Source: Hemibagrus wyckioides (Eukaryota; Chordata; Actinopteri; Siluriformes; Bagridae). Taken from it: a stretch of DNA of 64,000 nucleotides. Position numbers and translations under genes: made by a program. Location: contig NC_080720.1 in assembly GCF_019097595.1 (NCBI RefSeq), forward strand, positions 18,532,352 to 18,596,351. Reading direction: 5' to 3'. The first letter of the stretch is position 1. Every line of letters starts with the position of its first letter. Shown piece after piece: positions 10,836 to 23,236 of this stretch. The notes below the pieces were generated by a model, which was given only the letters and a program-made list of their open reading frames with translations, was not told the origin of the DNA and did not search any database.

Positions 10836-13800
10836 TAGTTTATTGGGTTCTTTTTTAAATATAAAAACCTGAAGACTGATATATTGTAATATGACATCAT
10901 ATTTTTTCATCTGAAAAAAAAAAGTAATGTGATAGAGTAATGCAGTTTGATAACTGGCTCAGATAAGCATGTTTTTGGGTTACAAAAACCTTAAAAGCTA
11001 TGGAAAAGAGTTTCATAAAAAAAGAACTAACTGTATATGCACTGTTATTGATTTAAAGCCCTTAAAATCAATAATGTCTGAAAGGTAAAGAGTGTGTTTG
11101 CTTGGGCAAACACCTGAATTAGTTTTTCTATGGACCGTCTATATTTGCCAAGTAAACATTCATCTGTTTTTTCAAGACCCAAATCCACTGTGAAATTTAT
11201 TGAAATCTTCAAGAAAAAATGGGTAACACTGAATCTTTACCTTTGTAGCATATTATGCATGGCTTCTGATCCAAGAGCCAGTGGATGATAATCACAGCAC
11301 ATTCTAAAAAGTAGAGCAAAGAGGTTTTATATGTCCAGTCTCATTATACACATAACAAATTATGTTCTTAAGTGGCCTGTTACTGAACTAAGGCTTACTT
11401 AGTTACAGCTAATGCATTACACAAAAGGCTTGCCTGTGTGACCTTCCTATTACAATGTTTTTAAGTATATAAAGTGTTAATAAAACCTTCTAACATTGGA
11501 TGGCTTTATCAGTACCTTTTTCATAATTTGATTATTTAATGACAAAATTTATATAACCTGTATACAAATATTGCTAACACTACCTAAAAACTTCACACCT
11601 TGTTCCATAGTGATTATGTACATGCTCACCTGAACCTAATAGTTGTAGCACGTTTCCAAGTGCAGTAATTGGATGAAGGATGACACAAGTAGACATAATC
11701 AGTGTGGTGTTTTTTATGGTCAGTCAGTTAATTGTTGTTGTAATCCACAGAATAGGACAAGGATAATCTATCTTCAATATTAATAAAGACAGGTGACTGC
11801 ACAAACTTAGACGCAACAGGGTATTAAGGGTATAGGGTATAAACATAACAACAGGGTATAAAGACTTAACACAGAACACCTGGACACAGTAAGGAAACCA
11901 ATAACAGGACAGGGCCAGAGACAATACTAGAGTTAGAGCAAATGCACATGGTTATAAGGAAACATATGAATTCAGAACAAAGAGCATCCATGTGAGATGA
12001 GGAATTTGTATCTGAATCTCCCCTCTTTAAAGTGTGGCTCCCAAAGCATGACTCCCAAAGCGTTAGATGGGGTCTTGGACACCTAGGAAGAACCTTCATA
12101 AGTGCAATTTGACTTTAGACTGGCACTTCCTGGAACAAGTTAAGATATTGTTTGCAAAGGTGGGGCAAAGCAGGGCAATTTTGGCCAATGGCCACATCCC
12201 CTAAAAATGTTGAAAAAGGTGAATTGTTGAAAAAGTTAAATGGTGCCCAGCATTTCTCTGCTAACTCTGTTCTCGAGAGGGTCAGGGGGTTTGGTTTAAT
12301 AATGAAGTCTTCTTTGGGCTCAAGAAAGAGAATGATGACATCCTCACCAGGTTCAGAATCATCTTCTTGCTTGGCTTCAAAGGTCACATCATCAGCCTCT
12401 GGCTTGGCTGTAGACACGTCAGCACAGACCTCAAGCAGAGCTAGTATGGCTATGTCACCAGCTTAGGGTTAATTAGAGAGGTCCTATCGTCAGCCTCATG
12501 AAGGGCAGTCTCAGTTGTCTCAACTCGTCCTCCTCCTCCTGAAGTAACATGGGCTCAGCTGACTGTAAATAAGGTCTCTGTTGACTGTAGCCTCTCCTAA
12601 ATAATCTTGGGGAGGCTCCTCCCTTGTCAGCAAGAATACCATTCTCAGGAAGATGAAGACCTCTGCCATAATCTCTTCCCATAGTGGCCAGTTTTTATGC
12701 TGACTGTTACGCTCTGCCAGTAGGCAGAGCGTAACAGTCCCCGTAATATAACCTTCCCCCGTCTAGGGCTATGACATGCAAGGCCAGTATTAAAATTGGA
12801 GAAAACTCATCAGTTCACTTGTACCTCATACTCCAAGTAGCCTCAAGTCTTGTGGTAACATGTGGTAAAAGGATGAAGCAAGTCATATGCATAGATTTGG
12901 TTTGAACACAGGGGGGTTGAGGTGTGAATGGGCATGCTTCCCAATTTTGTTTAATTAAATAAAATTGAAAAATTTGTGATTTTGATAGACCTGACCATTA
13001 CCTGTAGTTTGATCTTTCTGAAACTGATATGAAACTGAGTCACCACTGAAAATATACACTTGGAATAGTCATACTGGGAAGCATATCTCTGTCATCCTCT
13101 TTGCATAGTTGATGACCATATTGATGAAGGCTACAATGAGTGCAGCGATAAGGGCATTCATGGATGGCTAGACTGTACTACATCAGTTCCTGGTATCGGA
13201 ACTGAATAATGAAGGCTAGTCCAACAGCACAGGGGCTTCAGTCACCCAAAAGACTCACAGGCTGGCACTCAGGTGGGAATAGGATGGGGAAGGTACAGAA
13301 AGTGGTAGAACAACCTAATTTCCAGAGCACTGCACATGCCTGGTGGAACCAGTGGCTAATGTAAGAGCTGGCCTTGGGAGGGGCATGTGGTGAACTACAC
13401 CTGCCCCAAGGAGTAGTGCAGACTGGTCCCAAAGTGCCAGTACAGGTACTACAGTAAGTACTATAGTACTATATGTAATAACATGAAATGTTATTGTAAG
13501 GTAACATGGAATTTGTAAATATCAAAAAGATTGCACAAACATCACAGACAACTCATTAGACTTTCAACTGAGTTAACTGAGGGACCCATAGGCAGCAAGT
13601 GAACAGTGAGTTCATTATATGTTGACAACAGGAAAAAAGGTGTAAGGATCTGAGGGACTTCAATGACCAAACAATGACTTCAACTACAATGACCAAAATG
13701 GCTAATGATTAAGCATTTACATTTACAACATTTGGCTCTGAAGTCTCTATCAATGAACACAACAATACCCGGTCACAGACTGCAAATATTATAAGTTTAA

Positions 13801-13840
13801 AACTCTGTTAAAATGAAATATAGCACACAAACAATGTATT
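10836..13840. other. Intergenic DNA, mostly unrecognised, with a perfect hairpin
   Basis: No gene was recognised. Two adjacent minus-strand open frames (12473-12682 and 12115-12417, 69 and 100 codons) have acidic, glutamate-rich composition and could be parts of an old retroelement, but no domain is recognisable. A perfect 17-bp inverted repeat sits at 12702-12739. Confidence 0.4.
12702..12739. repeat. Perfect 17-bp inverted repeat (hairpin)
   Basis: GACTGTTACGCTCTGCC (12702-12718), the spacer AGTA, then its exact complement (12723-12739). The outer TGTT...AACA resembles the termini of mobile elements, so this may be two element ends left next to each other. Confidence 0.85.
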
Positions 13841-15330
13841 TTTTTATTTAAGTATTTCAGGGAGAGATAGGTCTTCAACCATAATTTGAAGACAATCATC
13901 GACTCAGACATTGGACATCTAGGAGAAGTTCATTTCACCACCTAGATGCCAGAACAGAAAAGAGTTGTATGTCGATGTATACCTACCTTGCACCCTGAGA
14001 GATGGTGGGACCAATCAAGCAGTGCTAACAAAATCTGAGGAAGCATGGTGCATTGCAAGGAGGGATAAGAGCTTTGAGGTAAGAGGCTGCTGGTCCATTT
14101 TTGGCTTTGTATGCAAGCATCAGTGTTTTGATGCAAACAGCTACCGGGAGATAGTGGAGGGAGCGTAGAAATGGAGTTGGGTGGTAGCACTTTGGCAGGT
14201 CACAAAGCTGTATTTTGCATCATTTGCAGAGGATGAATTGTGTTCAGAGGTAGACCTGCCAGCAGAGAGTTGCAGTACTCTGAAAATGACAAGAGACTGA
14301 ACAAGCACCTGAGCAGCCTGTGTAGGTAAAAATCTTTCTCATGTTGTAAAGAGGAAACCAACATGGGCATGCCAAACTAGCAATGTGCGAGGAAAAGGAA
14401 AGTTGATTATCCACGGTAACCCCAAGGTTGTGGCTCGAGCAAGTTGTCCATGGAGATCGCAAGATCCTGACCAGGGGATGAATCACCAAGTATGAACAGC
14501 AGTTCACTTTTGTTGGGATTGAGTTTCAGCATATGAGCTGTCATCCATAATGATATGTCAGCCAGACATGCTGAAATCTGAGCAGAAGCTGTGGTATCTG
14601 AGGTAGAGAAAGAGAAGATAAGTTGAGTGTCATCAGCAAAACATTGGTAAGAGTACCCATGTGAGGATATAACTTCAACAAAACAGTGAGTATAGAGTGA
14701 GAAAAAAAGAGGACCACGTACTGAGCCTTATGCGACACCAGTGGAGAGTCTGCATGGAGCAGATGTCAATCCCCTCCATGTTACCTGATATGAGCTACTT
14801 CTAGGTAGGAAGCAAACTATTGTTATGCTTCTACACAAATTCGATGGCTGATAGGAGTGTCTTGTGGTTGACTGTGTCAAACGCTGCTGAGAGGTTGAGG
14901 AGAATAAAGACAGATGACAGCTTGGCTGTTTGAAAGGGCAGTCTCTGTGGAATGTGCCAGTTTGAGGCCAAACTGGTTTGGATCTTGGAGATTGTTCTGT
15001 CAGAGATAGTTGTTGTTGTTGATCTTTCAGTTGCTCCCTACATGTCTCAGGGGTTACCACAGTGGACCAACTGGTCTGCACAACATCTTGGCACAGGTTT
15101 TGGGACTGACACTGCATCCAGTGGCTGGGGCTTGGGCACTGGCTGGGAATCTAACCCAGCCCTTCCGTATAGTAGGTGAGAAACCTACCACTGAGCCACC
15201 AGTGCCAATTCTGTCAGAGATAGACAGTTTATTAAAAGCAGTGCATTCAGGAATTTTAGACAGAAAAAAGAGAAGTGATACCAGTTTGTATTTTCTGATG
15301 TCTGAGGGATCCAGGTTTCTTCAGGATGTG
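13840..15330 (-). mobile_element. LINE (non-LTR retrotransposon) relic with reverse-transcriptase remnants
   Basis: The minus strand encodes broken pieces of a fish non-LTR reverse transcriptase in several frames. In order they are FDTVNHKTLL (near 14870), a segment with SSYQVTWRG (near 14785), FADDTQL containing the catalytic-box type [YF]xDD (FADD codons at 14629-14640), and NLGVTVDNQLSFSSHI followed by LYNMRKI (about 14335-14435). Frameshifts and stops separate them. A SINE is inserted within it (15010-15208) and it is cut off by a Tc1 relic at about 15335. The clade is likely Rex/CR1-like but is not resolved here. Confidence 0.75.
14995..15223 (-). mobile_element. HAmo-type tRNA-derived SINE with 15-bp target-site duplication
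   Basis: The element lies on the minus strand at 15206-15010. Its head (15206-15135) is tRNA-Gly-like: acceptor-type ends GCACTGG and CCAGTGC, A-box TGGCTCAGTGGTAGG and B-box GGGTTAGATTCCC. The body includes AACCTGTGCCAAGATG and a TGGTAACCCC motif, and the tail is (CAA)n. The 15-bp sequence TTCTGTCAGAGATAG flanks both sides (14995-15009 and 15209-15223), a perfect target-site duplication. Base changes in the anticodon stem rule out a working tRNA. Confidence 0.88.
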
Positions 15331-15338
15331 AATAACTT

Positions 15339-15808
15339 ACCAAAAGTGGTCCAAGGAAAGACAACTAGTGAACCAGTAACAGGGTCATGGCTGCCCAAAG
15401 CCCACAGAGAATGCTATTGTCAACCCGTAGGAGGCAGTGTGGTTCTCTGGGCAATGTACTGCTAGGAAACCTTGGGTCTTGGCATTCATGTGGATGCTAC
15501 TTTGACACATACCACCAACCTAAACATTGTTGCAGACCAAGTCCACCCCTTCATGGCAATTATATCCGCTAGTGCCACACTGCAAAAACCATTGAACATG
15601 AAAGTGTGTTGACTTGGCTTTCAAATCTCAATCTGATCAATCGTCTATGGAATGTGCTGGACAAACAATTCTGATCCATGGAAGCCCCATCTCACAACTT
15701 ACAGGACTTAAAGGATCTGCTCTTTTGTGTAGTTCATGTCCAGTCAGAGCTGTTTTGCACAATAGGGACTTACACAATATTAGACAGGTGGTTGTAATGT
15801 TATGTCTG
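15339..15808 (+). mobile_element. Tc1-like transposon relic, same family as 3903-4420
   Basis: The plus strand contains CAAAAGTGGTCCAAGGAAAG, then after a deletion AGGCAGTGTGGTTCTCTGGG, TTTGACACATACCACC, ACTTACAGGACTTAAAGGAT and the terminal ACAATATTAGACAGGTGG...TAATGTTATGTCTG. These are successive pieces of a Tc1-like transposase gene and its 3' terminus. Frames are broken and the 5' part is missing, so the copy is inactive. Confidence 0.72.
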
Positions 15809-18800
15809 CTCAGGGTTTGTACAAAACAGGAATTTGTGTATGATAAAAAGAGAGAATTATGCTGTCTCTTGTTTTGATTTCTGCCCGAGTATAATATCTC
15901 TACAGTAACCTCAGCGGTATGAGCACATTTATAGTGAGCACATGAGCACATCTATAGTGTAACCATCAGCAAACCTTGGAGGAGAAAATGATGCTTAGTC
16001 TAAGGAAGAAGCTATAGGCAGTACATGGATACTTGCCTCAGAGCTCTAGCTGTTCCTCACTGCCTGGCAGCTGATCTTGCTCATCATTAATATCCAGTCC
16101 ACAGAGTGTCCTAAACCATGCAGAATAGAAGCAGGGTGTTCTGAATAGTACAGCATCTCCTGGGAAAATGAACATATTCAAGATGAAGATGATGATAAAA
16201 CAATTTCAGTATTTATTGTCATCATTTATTTTCTTTATTTTATATTCAAACATAAGCATTCCGACTACCTCTGCTTGCTGGTACTCCTGCATCCTCACTC
16301 TACAATAATACAGTTTATATTTGTAAACCATAAATATTTTTATCTGTCTTATCTAGGTCTAAACTTATAGGACGGTAACGCTGACTGTGACATTGAATAT
16401 TTCTTTACTAGCTGGTCATTTTGAAACAGTATTTATTATGGTGGGAAATATCTGAATTGTGTATAGTGTAGGATTTTTGCACCCAAACAGCCTTCAAGAA
16501 ACTGAAATGTTTTCAACTATTGCGTTTGCAAGCTGCTATCAGGGATCAAAAGTTCCATATAAGTTGCCAGTATTTTAATTTTCCAATGCTCAACAGCACA
16601 TAACACTGTGGATTTTGTTTTGCGGCTTCCTAAATTTAGGATTCAGGATACAGTGGTTGTAGTTCATTGATATTTTGAATCCTGCTCCCTCATCAACCTT
16701 CCAGGTTTTCATACTTTAGTCCAAGTGGTGGAGGCCTTCTTACTAAAAGTAAGTGGTTTAGTTGAAGCACCTTAGGGAGTCATTCATGAAACAGCTGGGT
16801 GTTATATTGCGACTAACTTGAGTCAGGTCAAAAACCTGAAATTGGGGCTGAATATGTTAATAAAGTACTCTTAAAGTTTTCATCATATCTAGTGGCCTTC
16901 TCTTTTCTCCTAATTTCATATCTGGATTGACAAAACATATTATAGGCTAAGCAGTTAATCAAAATTTAAAAAGAAGGAATGTGTCAAATTCAATCAAATT
17001 TACAGAAATTTAATTACATATTGAATTAATGCTACTACAAACTATTTTCAGATCAGGGATTGCGTTTTACTGTGCAATGCTTTAAATACTATTCCCCGCT
17101 TTATTTTTCTTCAAATTATAAGATATACTGAAGTTCAGACAAAACAGATTTCATGTCCCAATCACATGTCATCTGTCAAATTTCAGTTATGTCAATACTG
17201 AAGAGTAAAACATTGTAATGTCATCTTAATTTCTGGCATAAAAACAAGAAATGCACAATTTTTCCACATTATTTCTCATTTTGTTCATCTTCAATAATTG
17301 CTTTGTCTTAGCCAGGGTCAGTGTATATCCAGATCCTTTCCAAGGACCATGGGACCTGTGGTGGGAATGCATCCTGGATAGAGGACCAATCTGCATCTCA
17401 GTAAGACACAATATACATTTTGTTAGGTAGGGAAAAAGGTATGCATGCATTTTTTGCAATAAGTGTGCAGGTTTGTCTAGGTGTGTCTGTCCACATGCCC
17501 AAGTGTGAAAGTATTTGCAACAAAGAATGGACTGCTATGTGTGGATAATATAAAGAAGTGTGTAATCCAGGGAAACCTAGTGACTTACTGAAACACTGAC
17601 ACACTAACCCACAGACCCACTAAATTACTCTAATCCAGCACATGCGTCCTCACACACAGATAATCTCCCATCCCATTAATCCTCACACAGTGTACTGCAC
17701 TAAAAGGTTTCTTACATGGCACACTGAGCTACAGATAGTCTCATTAGTCAGGAACAGACTGGTAAAAAAGTACACACAGGTACACACATGACAAAAATGT
17801 ATATACTTTAACAACAATTTTCTACTACAATGCCAAGTACCTTCACAAGGTCAACAGCAGGGTTTCATAACCATGAAGAAGTCAAAATACATTTTTTCCT
17901 GACAATGCAATGATCATCTTTATCAAACAAGTGGCCATTGAAACATCTTTCAGGAAATGTAGGTGGTCACCCATTCAGTGTGCAGTGTACCTCCCAGCAT
18001 ATCCCTCTAACCCAAATCTTTTTACACTGGAAAAGCAGTCTTTTTAAATGGTACAAAAGAAAGCCTTTCAGTGTGTTTTTGATCACTCTACCATCCTTAA
18101 CAGACCTAGGCAGAGAAAAAAACTTATTTATAGAAAAACTGTTACCATGGTCAAATTATTATTTAACTTTATTGTAATTTTTTTTTACAATAGTAGTAAC
18201 AGTAATATAATATAAGTTATATTAACAGTAATATAAGTAAACTCACTTAAAAGTCCCTTAAAAGGATGCTACAAGATAACATCATAGTGATGAATTTAAT
18301 GATGCAGTGCACAGCTTTAACACAATCTGGTTACTTGTGACAACATCCCACAGAAACCCCACAATTTTAGGTTGTCCATGTTTACCCCAAACCAATCTAC
18401 CTGGGGAGTGAAGAGGAGATTAACAGCATAAAGCCCACATAGTTAAATCTTCAATAAAATGCTTTCAGGTAAAAGGCCCTGAAATGGATAACACCATCTA
18501 TATTCTTTCTGTCAGTAGTGGCCTTTCTGAAGTATTGAGTATAAAGAAGGCAGCTAAGTTACCATCTCATCACTGTGACACTCTTCCATTGGACTACTGG
18601 TCCTTAAAGCAAAGAGTACCTCTTTCAATTTCTGAGACACTGGACATGGAGGAACATATAGGAGTATAGGCCAGGAAATGTACTGATTATCAAGATTTAA
18701 ACTCTATATCAGTAAAATTCAGATATCCCATGCCTTTATTCCCAGCACAGCTAGAAGAAATTATTAGTGCCTGAGTTGTCGAGAAGAGTTACCTGCCATC

Positions 18801-21800
18801 ATGTCAGAATTGGAAGAATGTAAAGAGGAAATAGAACATCCATTTCTCAATCTTACTGACCCCAAGATTTTGAATATTTGAGAAGGACTATACAGCAAAA
18901 CTGCCTGTGCTTGCCATCTTCCTACAATTAGAATCCCTGCTCATTCCATGCTGGGGTTCAACTCCCTCACTGCTGTTGATTTTTGTCTCTTAACATTTCC
19001 AGGTGCAAATTGCTGTTTGTTTTTATCATAGATAAATCCTTGAAAGCTTACATACTTGTTCTGTTACCTAAACTCTCCACTGATCACACTATCCCCTATG
19101 TCCCCACTGGCCCCAATTAGAAATCACTGCTAACCAATGCTGTTTACGGAATCCCAGAGTACATTGAATCAGTAGGGTACAATTTGCTTTAAATATATGA
19201 AAAGGTTTCTGTAAATAGTTGAATATCAATGTCAGACTATACTCAGGGTACCATCTGCCGAAGCTACACAGAGGTACAAACACAATCCGCAGCTAAATAT
19301 AGTGGTAATCCACCAGACATCTTAGACTGAAAATACCTTCCAAATGTTATCAGCTAGCATACAACAGGTCTTTGGCACACAGGACCAAGAGCAGGAGATT
19401 TTTGCCTCCTTTGTGTCTTAAATAAAAACTGGACATTTTGAGGCATAAGGTTCCTGTCACTAGTGTAGAAACAAACAATACTAAAAAAATCATTTCTGAT
19501 CCAGAATCTAAGAAGCCTAAATATGTTGTTAATATAACTGTCATTTAGTCTTCTACTCATATCAGCAATATAAAATCACACCCAAGGTGTGCAATGCCAG
19601 GGTCTGGGTTTACTCCCATTTATGGATGATTGGCAGCTGTGAGGACAGAATCAACAGGACCTAATAATATAGACATGTCCTAATCTTGCATGCGGAAGTG
19701 CTAAGAGTAAATGTAATCACAGTCATGGTCTCACTTCAGCCCACTACTACAAGGATTGGCAAAATTACAATGTGGTAGTTTAGGTAATGTGGAATCTGAT
19801 CTGTTACCTAACTCACTGTCCAGTGTGGTTCAGAGACAGGGCAGTCACACAGTTGGCAACATCTACAGCTGTATGAGTTTTGTCATGCTAAGCATACTAA
19901 GATGTATACATTTACATAAGACAGCTTTACTATTCATTATTGACCTTCATTACAGTCAGACAACTCAGTGAATTACAAGCAGTATTGAACACATGCCATG
20001 TCTGGGATGGAGACCAAACATTGAAATGCCTATGAAATATGTTGACACTGTGTTCTACCAATATACCCATTAACCGGATGATGAAAAAGCACCCAAACCA
20101 GGTCTATGTCCAGGGAAGGCTATTACGTGCAATGTGGAAATCACTGCCAGCTTGTGAGTCAATGGCCAACTGGTCTTTGCCGACTAAATAAAGTTTTGTC
20201 AATTGGGTACAAGAATTACTGGGCAAATAAACATTGATTCTATCTACCAGACATTGATTCTCCCAGCCTGTGTACTTCCAACCAATATGCTTTGCTCTGT
20301 ACCCAATACAACCTCGTCATTATACCAATCATCAGAAATAGACCAAATATAAGCCTAACACTCTGTTTCCTGTCTCTCTGACAGCCTTGTAAATAAACCA
20401 TATAATGCAGACTAACAATCATGTGTACAGTCAGCAGGTCACAAGAAGACTGTTTGTGTTCGTCCCACAACGCATTTAAAAAGCCACTTGAAATAACTTC
20501 CAAAGCTTTGTGCTGATCCAATTACTCTAGATCCAGTTACCTGATTTATTTAAACAGTTACATCACACTCACTCTGCAATCCCAACAACTCACCAACATC
20601 AACTGTCACTGGACAGGGAGTCCAGGGAGTGACTAGTATCACTTTCATTCTGAAGGAAATTGCAAAGTAATGGCAAATAAAACAATCTAATACAGTTTTT
20701 ACTATGTATACTTGCTAAAATCTCCTCCCAGTAATGATTAACAATAAATAGCCTACTTATTTATACATTAATTAATTCACATGAATAAATAACTTCTGTA
20801 TCCTGTGAATCTGGAGCCAATCCTGGAAACACTGGATGCAGCCAATCCACCCAAGTGCACCGAAAGTGGAGATACCGAAGGAAGCTCAAACTAACATGGG
20901 AAGAACATGCAAAACTAGAAACCCAAGCTCAGAAGCAATATTGAAGCTAATGAGTGATATTTCAATGAACATAAGGGCCTCATTGGCAAATAATTTAGGT
21001 GATGAGTCCTCGGTCCTTGCATGTCATCCATACAACCTCAGAGTGAAAAGAAGCAAGGAAAGGAAAGAAGGAAAAGAAGGTAAAGAATTCAAAAGCACCT
21101 GGGATGCTTTGAAGAGGGCTGGAATGGGGTTCACATGAAGGGGGAAGCCTGCTAAGGACCAGCATTATTTTGGGGTTATGTTTTCACATATCAAGTGGAT
21201 CTACACTGATTTGCCACTAGAGGTCCACAGTCCATCTTGTGAAGGTAGCTTGTAAAAGGAAGTACGACAATATCCTTTTACATAGTTATAAGGGAGTATA
21301 CTCTGGTAATGGACCTTATCCTGATTCAACAGCCCAGGCAAACTCATTACTGCATTTTCAGAAATGACTTTGTGTCACTGAATTTCACCAAAATGGATAG
21401 AAAATCACGTCACTAAAGACAAATATTTTGTATCTGCTAATATCACATTGGATACTATGAGAATTTCTCTGTAAAGCCTAATGGACACAATCTGCAAGGA
21501 GCTTCTTTTCTGATAGTTGATTAATGCATGTCAGAGCTGTAGGACCATTCAGGTGAGGGCCTATAGTTAAAGATACATGAAACACAGATACATGCTTAGA
21601 TACATAAAGAAACATGCTTTGGACAAACTCACTTCCTGCACTAACAAACCAAATTTGAATCCAGAATGAACTGGTAATGAACTGAGAACTGGTATTTTAA
21701 ATCATGTAAAACAATTCCACACTGTAACTGAGGCTACAGCTTTGGAGACAAGGAATAATGCATAGAATGACAAATAATTATTTCCAGTTTAAAAGAAAAA

Positions 21801-22790
21801 AGTGACAGGATCAAAAGGTGGTGCTAAAAGATTCATAGCTACCTTTGAAATACAGTCCATTTTATTACAACAAACATCTCTTGAGAAGAATGTATTGTGA
21901 TACAATATACACCTGGAATTGTACCATCAATTAAATCCAGACTAGGATCTTTCATTATTCAGCATTCCAGATTCAGTTTTGCGTTCAAAACAGCGTTTTT
22001 ACTTAGAGCTAGATGCGTGCCTTCCTTACAAAATGTTTAAAAATAAGCTGAAGTATGATATTTCACTTAAACAAGAAATCCATTTGGACACAGAGAACAT
22101 GACTAGAAACTCCACAAAGACCATAATCCAAGCTCAAGGTCATTTAACTAACAGGATACCTTACTGACAATACAGTATAACCATCTCTTCTTCTCATCTT
22201 CTTACCATGCTGATATTGTCTCTGAATCAATAAACTTTCATTGACAAATCTCTTACATCAATATTACCAAGGAGGACTTCCATGAACCCTTGAGTAGCCA
22301 TAGAGTATGTAGAAAAATCAGACTATTCTGTTCAGAATACAACAGGATTCTCTTGTTAACTCAAAACTATTCTGCAAGGCTGGCTGAACTACCAGTGTGG
22401 CCATATTAAATTATCCAATGAATAAACAGCCCAAACAACACTCTTTTTCTCCATTGGCTACAAGGTCTTGATCATTTTAAGATTAATAGAAGAATTTCCC
22501 ATGCTTATATGCAATACCTCATAAAGGTCTATGGTCTATTCCAGTCACTCTGGTCTGCTAGGAAACTACCTGCTGATACTACCAACCTGCTACTAAGCCT
22601 AAATCCAGCTTCTTTCCACTTGTGATTACACAAGGCTGGAATGAACTGCCCAGCTTAATTCGTTCTGCAGGAGACAGCTCTACAGAACAACAACAACAAC
22701 ACACTCAGCACTCTCATTCATAGTCCCTGTATGCAAACGTCTGTTTATGTGATCAATAACTGCTTCTTGGAAAAGGGTTGGGGGTTTGAT
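15809..22790. other. Intergenic DNA with scattered fragments of a common teleost repeat
   Basis: No gene recognised. Fragments of the abundant fish repeat whose full copies end in GGATGGATGG can be seen: minus strand at about 17310-17395 (ATCCAGGATGCATTCCC), and minus strand at about 20810-20960 and 22070-22140 (seen as GAACATGCAAAACTAGAAAC and GAACATGACTAGAAACTCC). The remainder, including short ORFs near 19.3 and 20.4 kb, shows nothing identifiable. Confidence 0.45.
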
Positions 22791-23092
22791 GTTCGCCTCT
22801 GCCACGTATATTCTCCATCTGCCTCAGGGGTTTCCTCCGGGTAGACCAGTTTCCTCCTTCAGTCTAAAGACTGGAGGCTGATTGGCATCTCTAAACTGTG
22901 TGTGAATGGGTGTGATTGTGTGTAAGATTGTGCCCTGTGATAGATGGGCATCCCTTCTAGGGTGTACCTTGCCTTGTGCCTCTTGGGATAGACTACAGGT
23001 TCCACACTACCCAGTAGGATAAACGGTGTAGAGAATGACTGGATGGATAAATGGATGGATGGAGGGATGGATGGATGGATGGATGGAGGACA
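22780..23092 (+). repeat. Dispersed teleost repeat ending in (GGAT)n
   Basis: GGGTTTCCTCCGGGTAGACC, then TGATTGGCATCTCTAAACTG, a GTGTGAATGGGTGTGATTG segment, TTGTGCCCTGTGATAGATGG and TAGGGTGTACCTTGCC, ending in ATGGATGGATGG units (about 23040-23090). This is the usual order of motifs in a very common fish dispersed repeat. Confidence 0.7.
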
Positions 23093-23145
23093 TTTTCCTT
23101 TGAGTTTGAGCAAATCTTAAAGCATTGGTGCCCAGCTCCAGTCCA

Positions 23146-23236
23146 GGTAATAAAACCTGGTCTAAAACCTGTGCCAAATCAAATATGCAGACCAGTGATC
23201 TGCTGTGGTGACCCCAGATGGAAGTAGACAAAGGAA
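23146..23236 (+). mobile_element. HAmo-type SINE 3' fragment
   Basis: AAAACCTGTGCCAAATCAAA, TATGCAGACCAGTGATCTGC and TGTGGTGACCCC match the 3' end of HAmo-type SINEs, the same tail class as the complete copy at 15010-15208. The tRNA head is missing. Confidence 0.7.

Noticed and set aside
15135..15206. tRNA-Gly-like sequence on the minus strand
   Set aside because: The anticodon stem does not pair and the sequence continues into a SINE body with target-site duplication, so it is a SINE head and not a tRNA gene.
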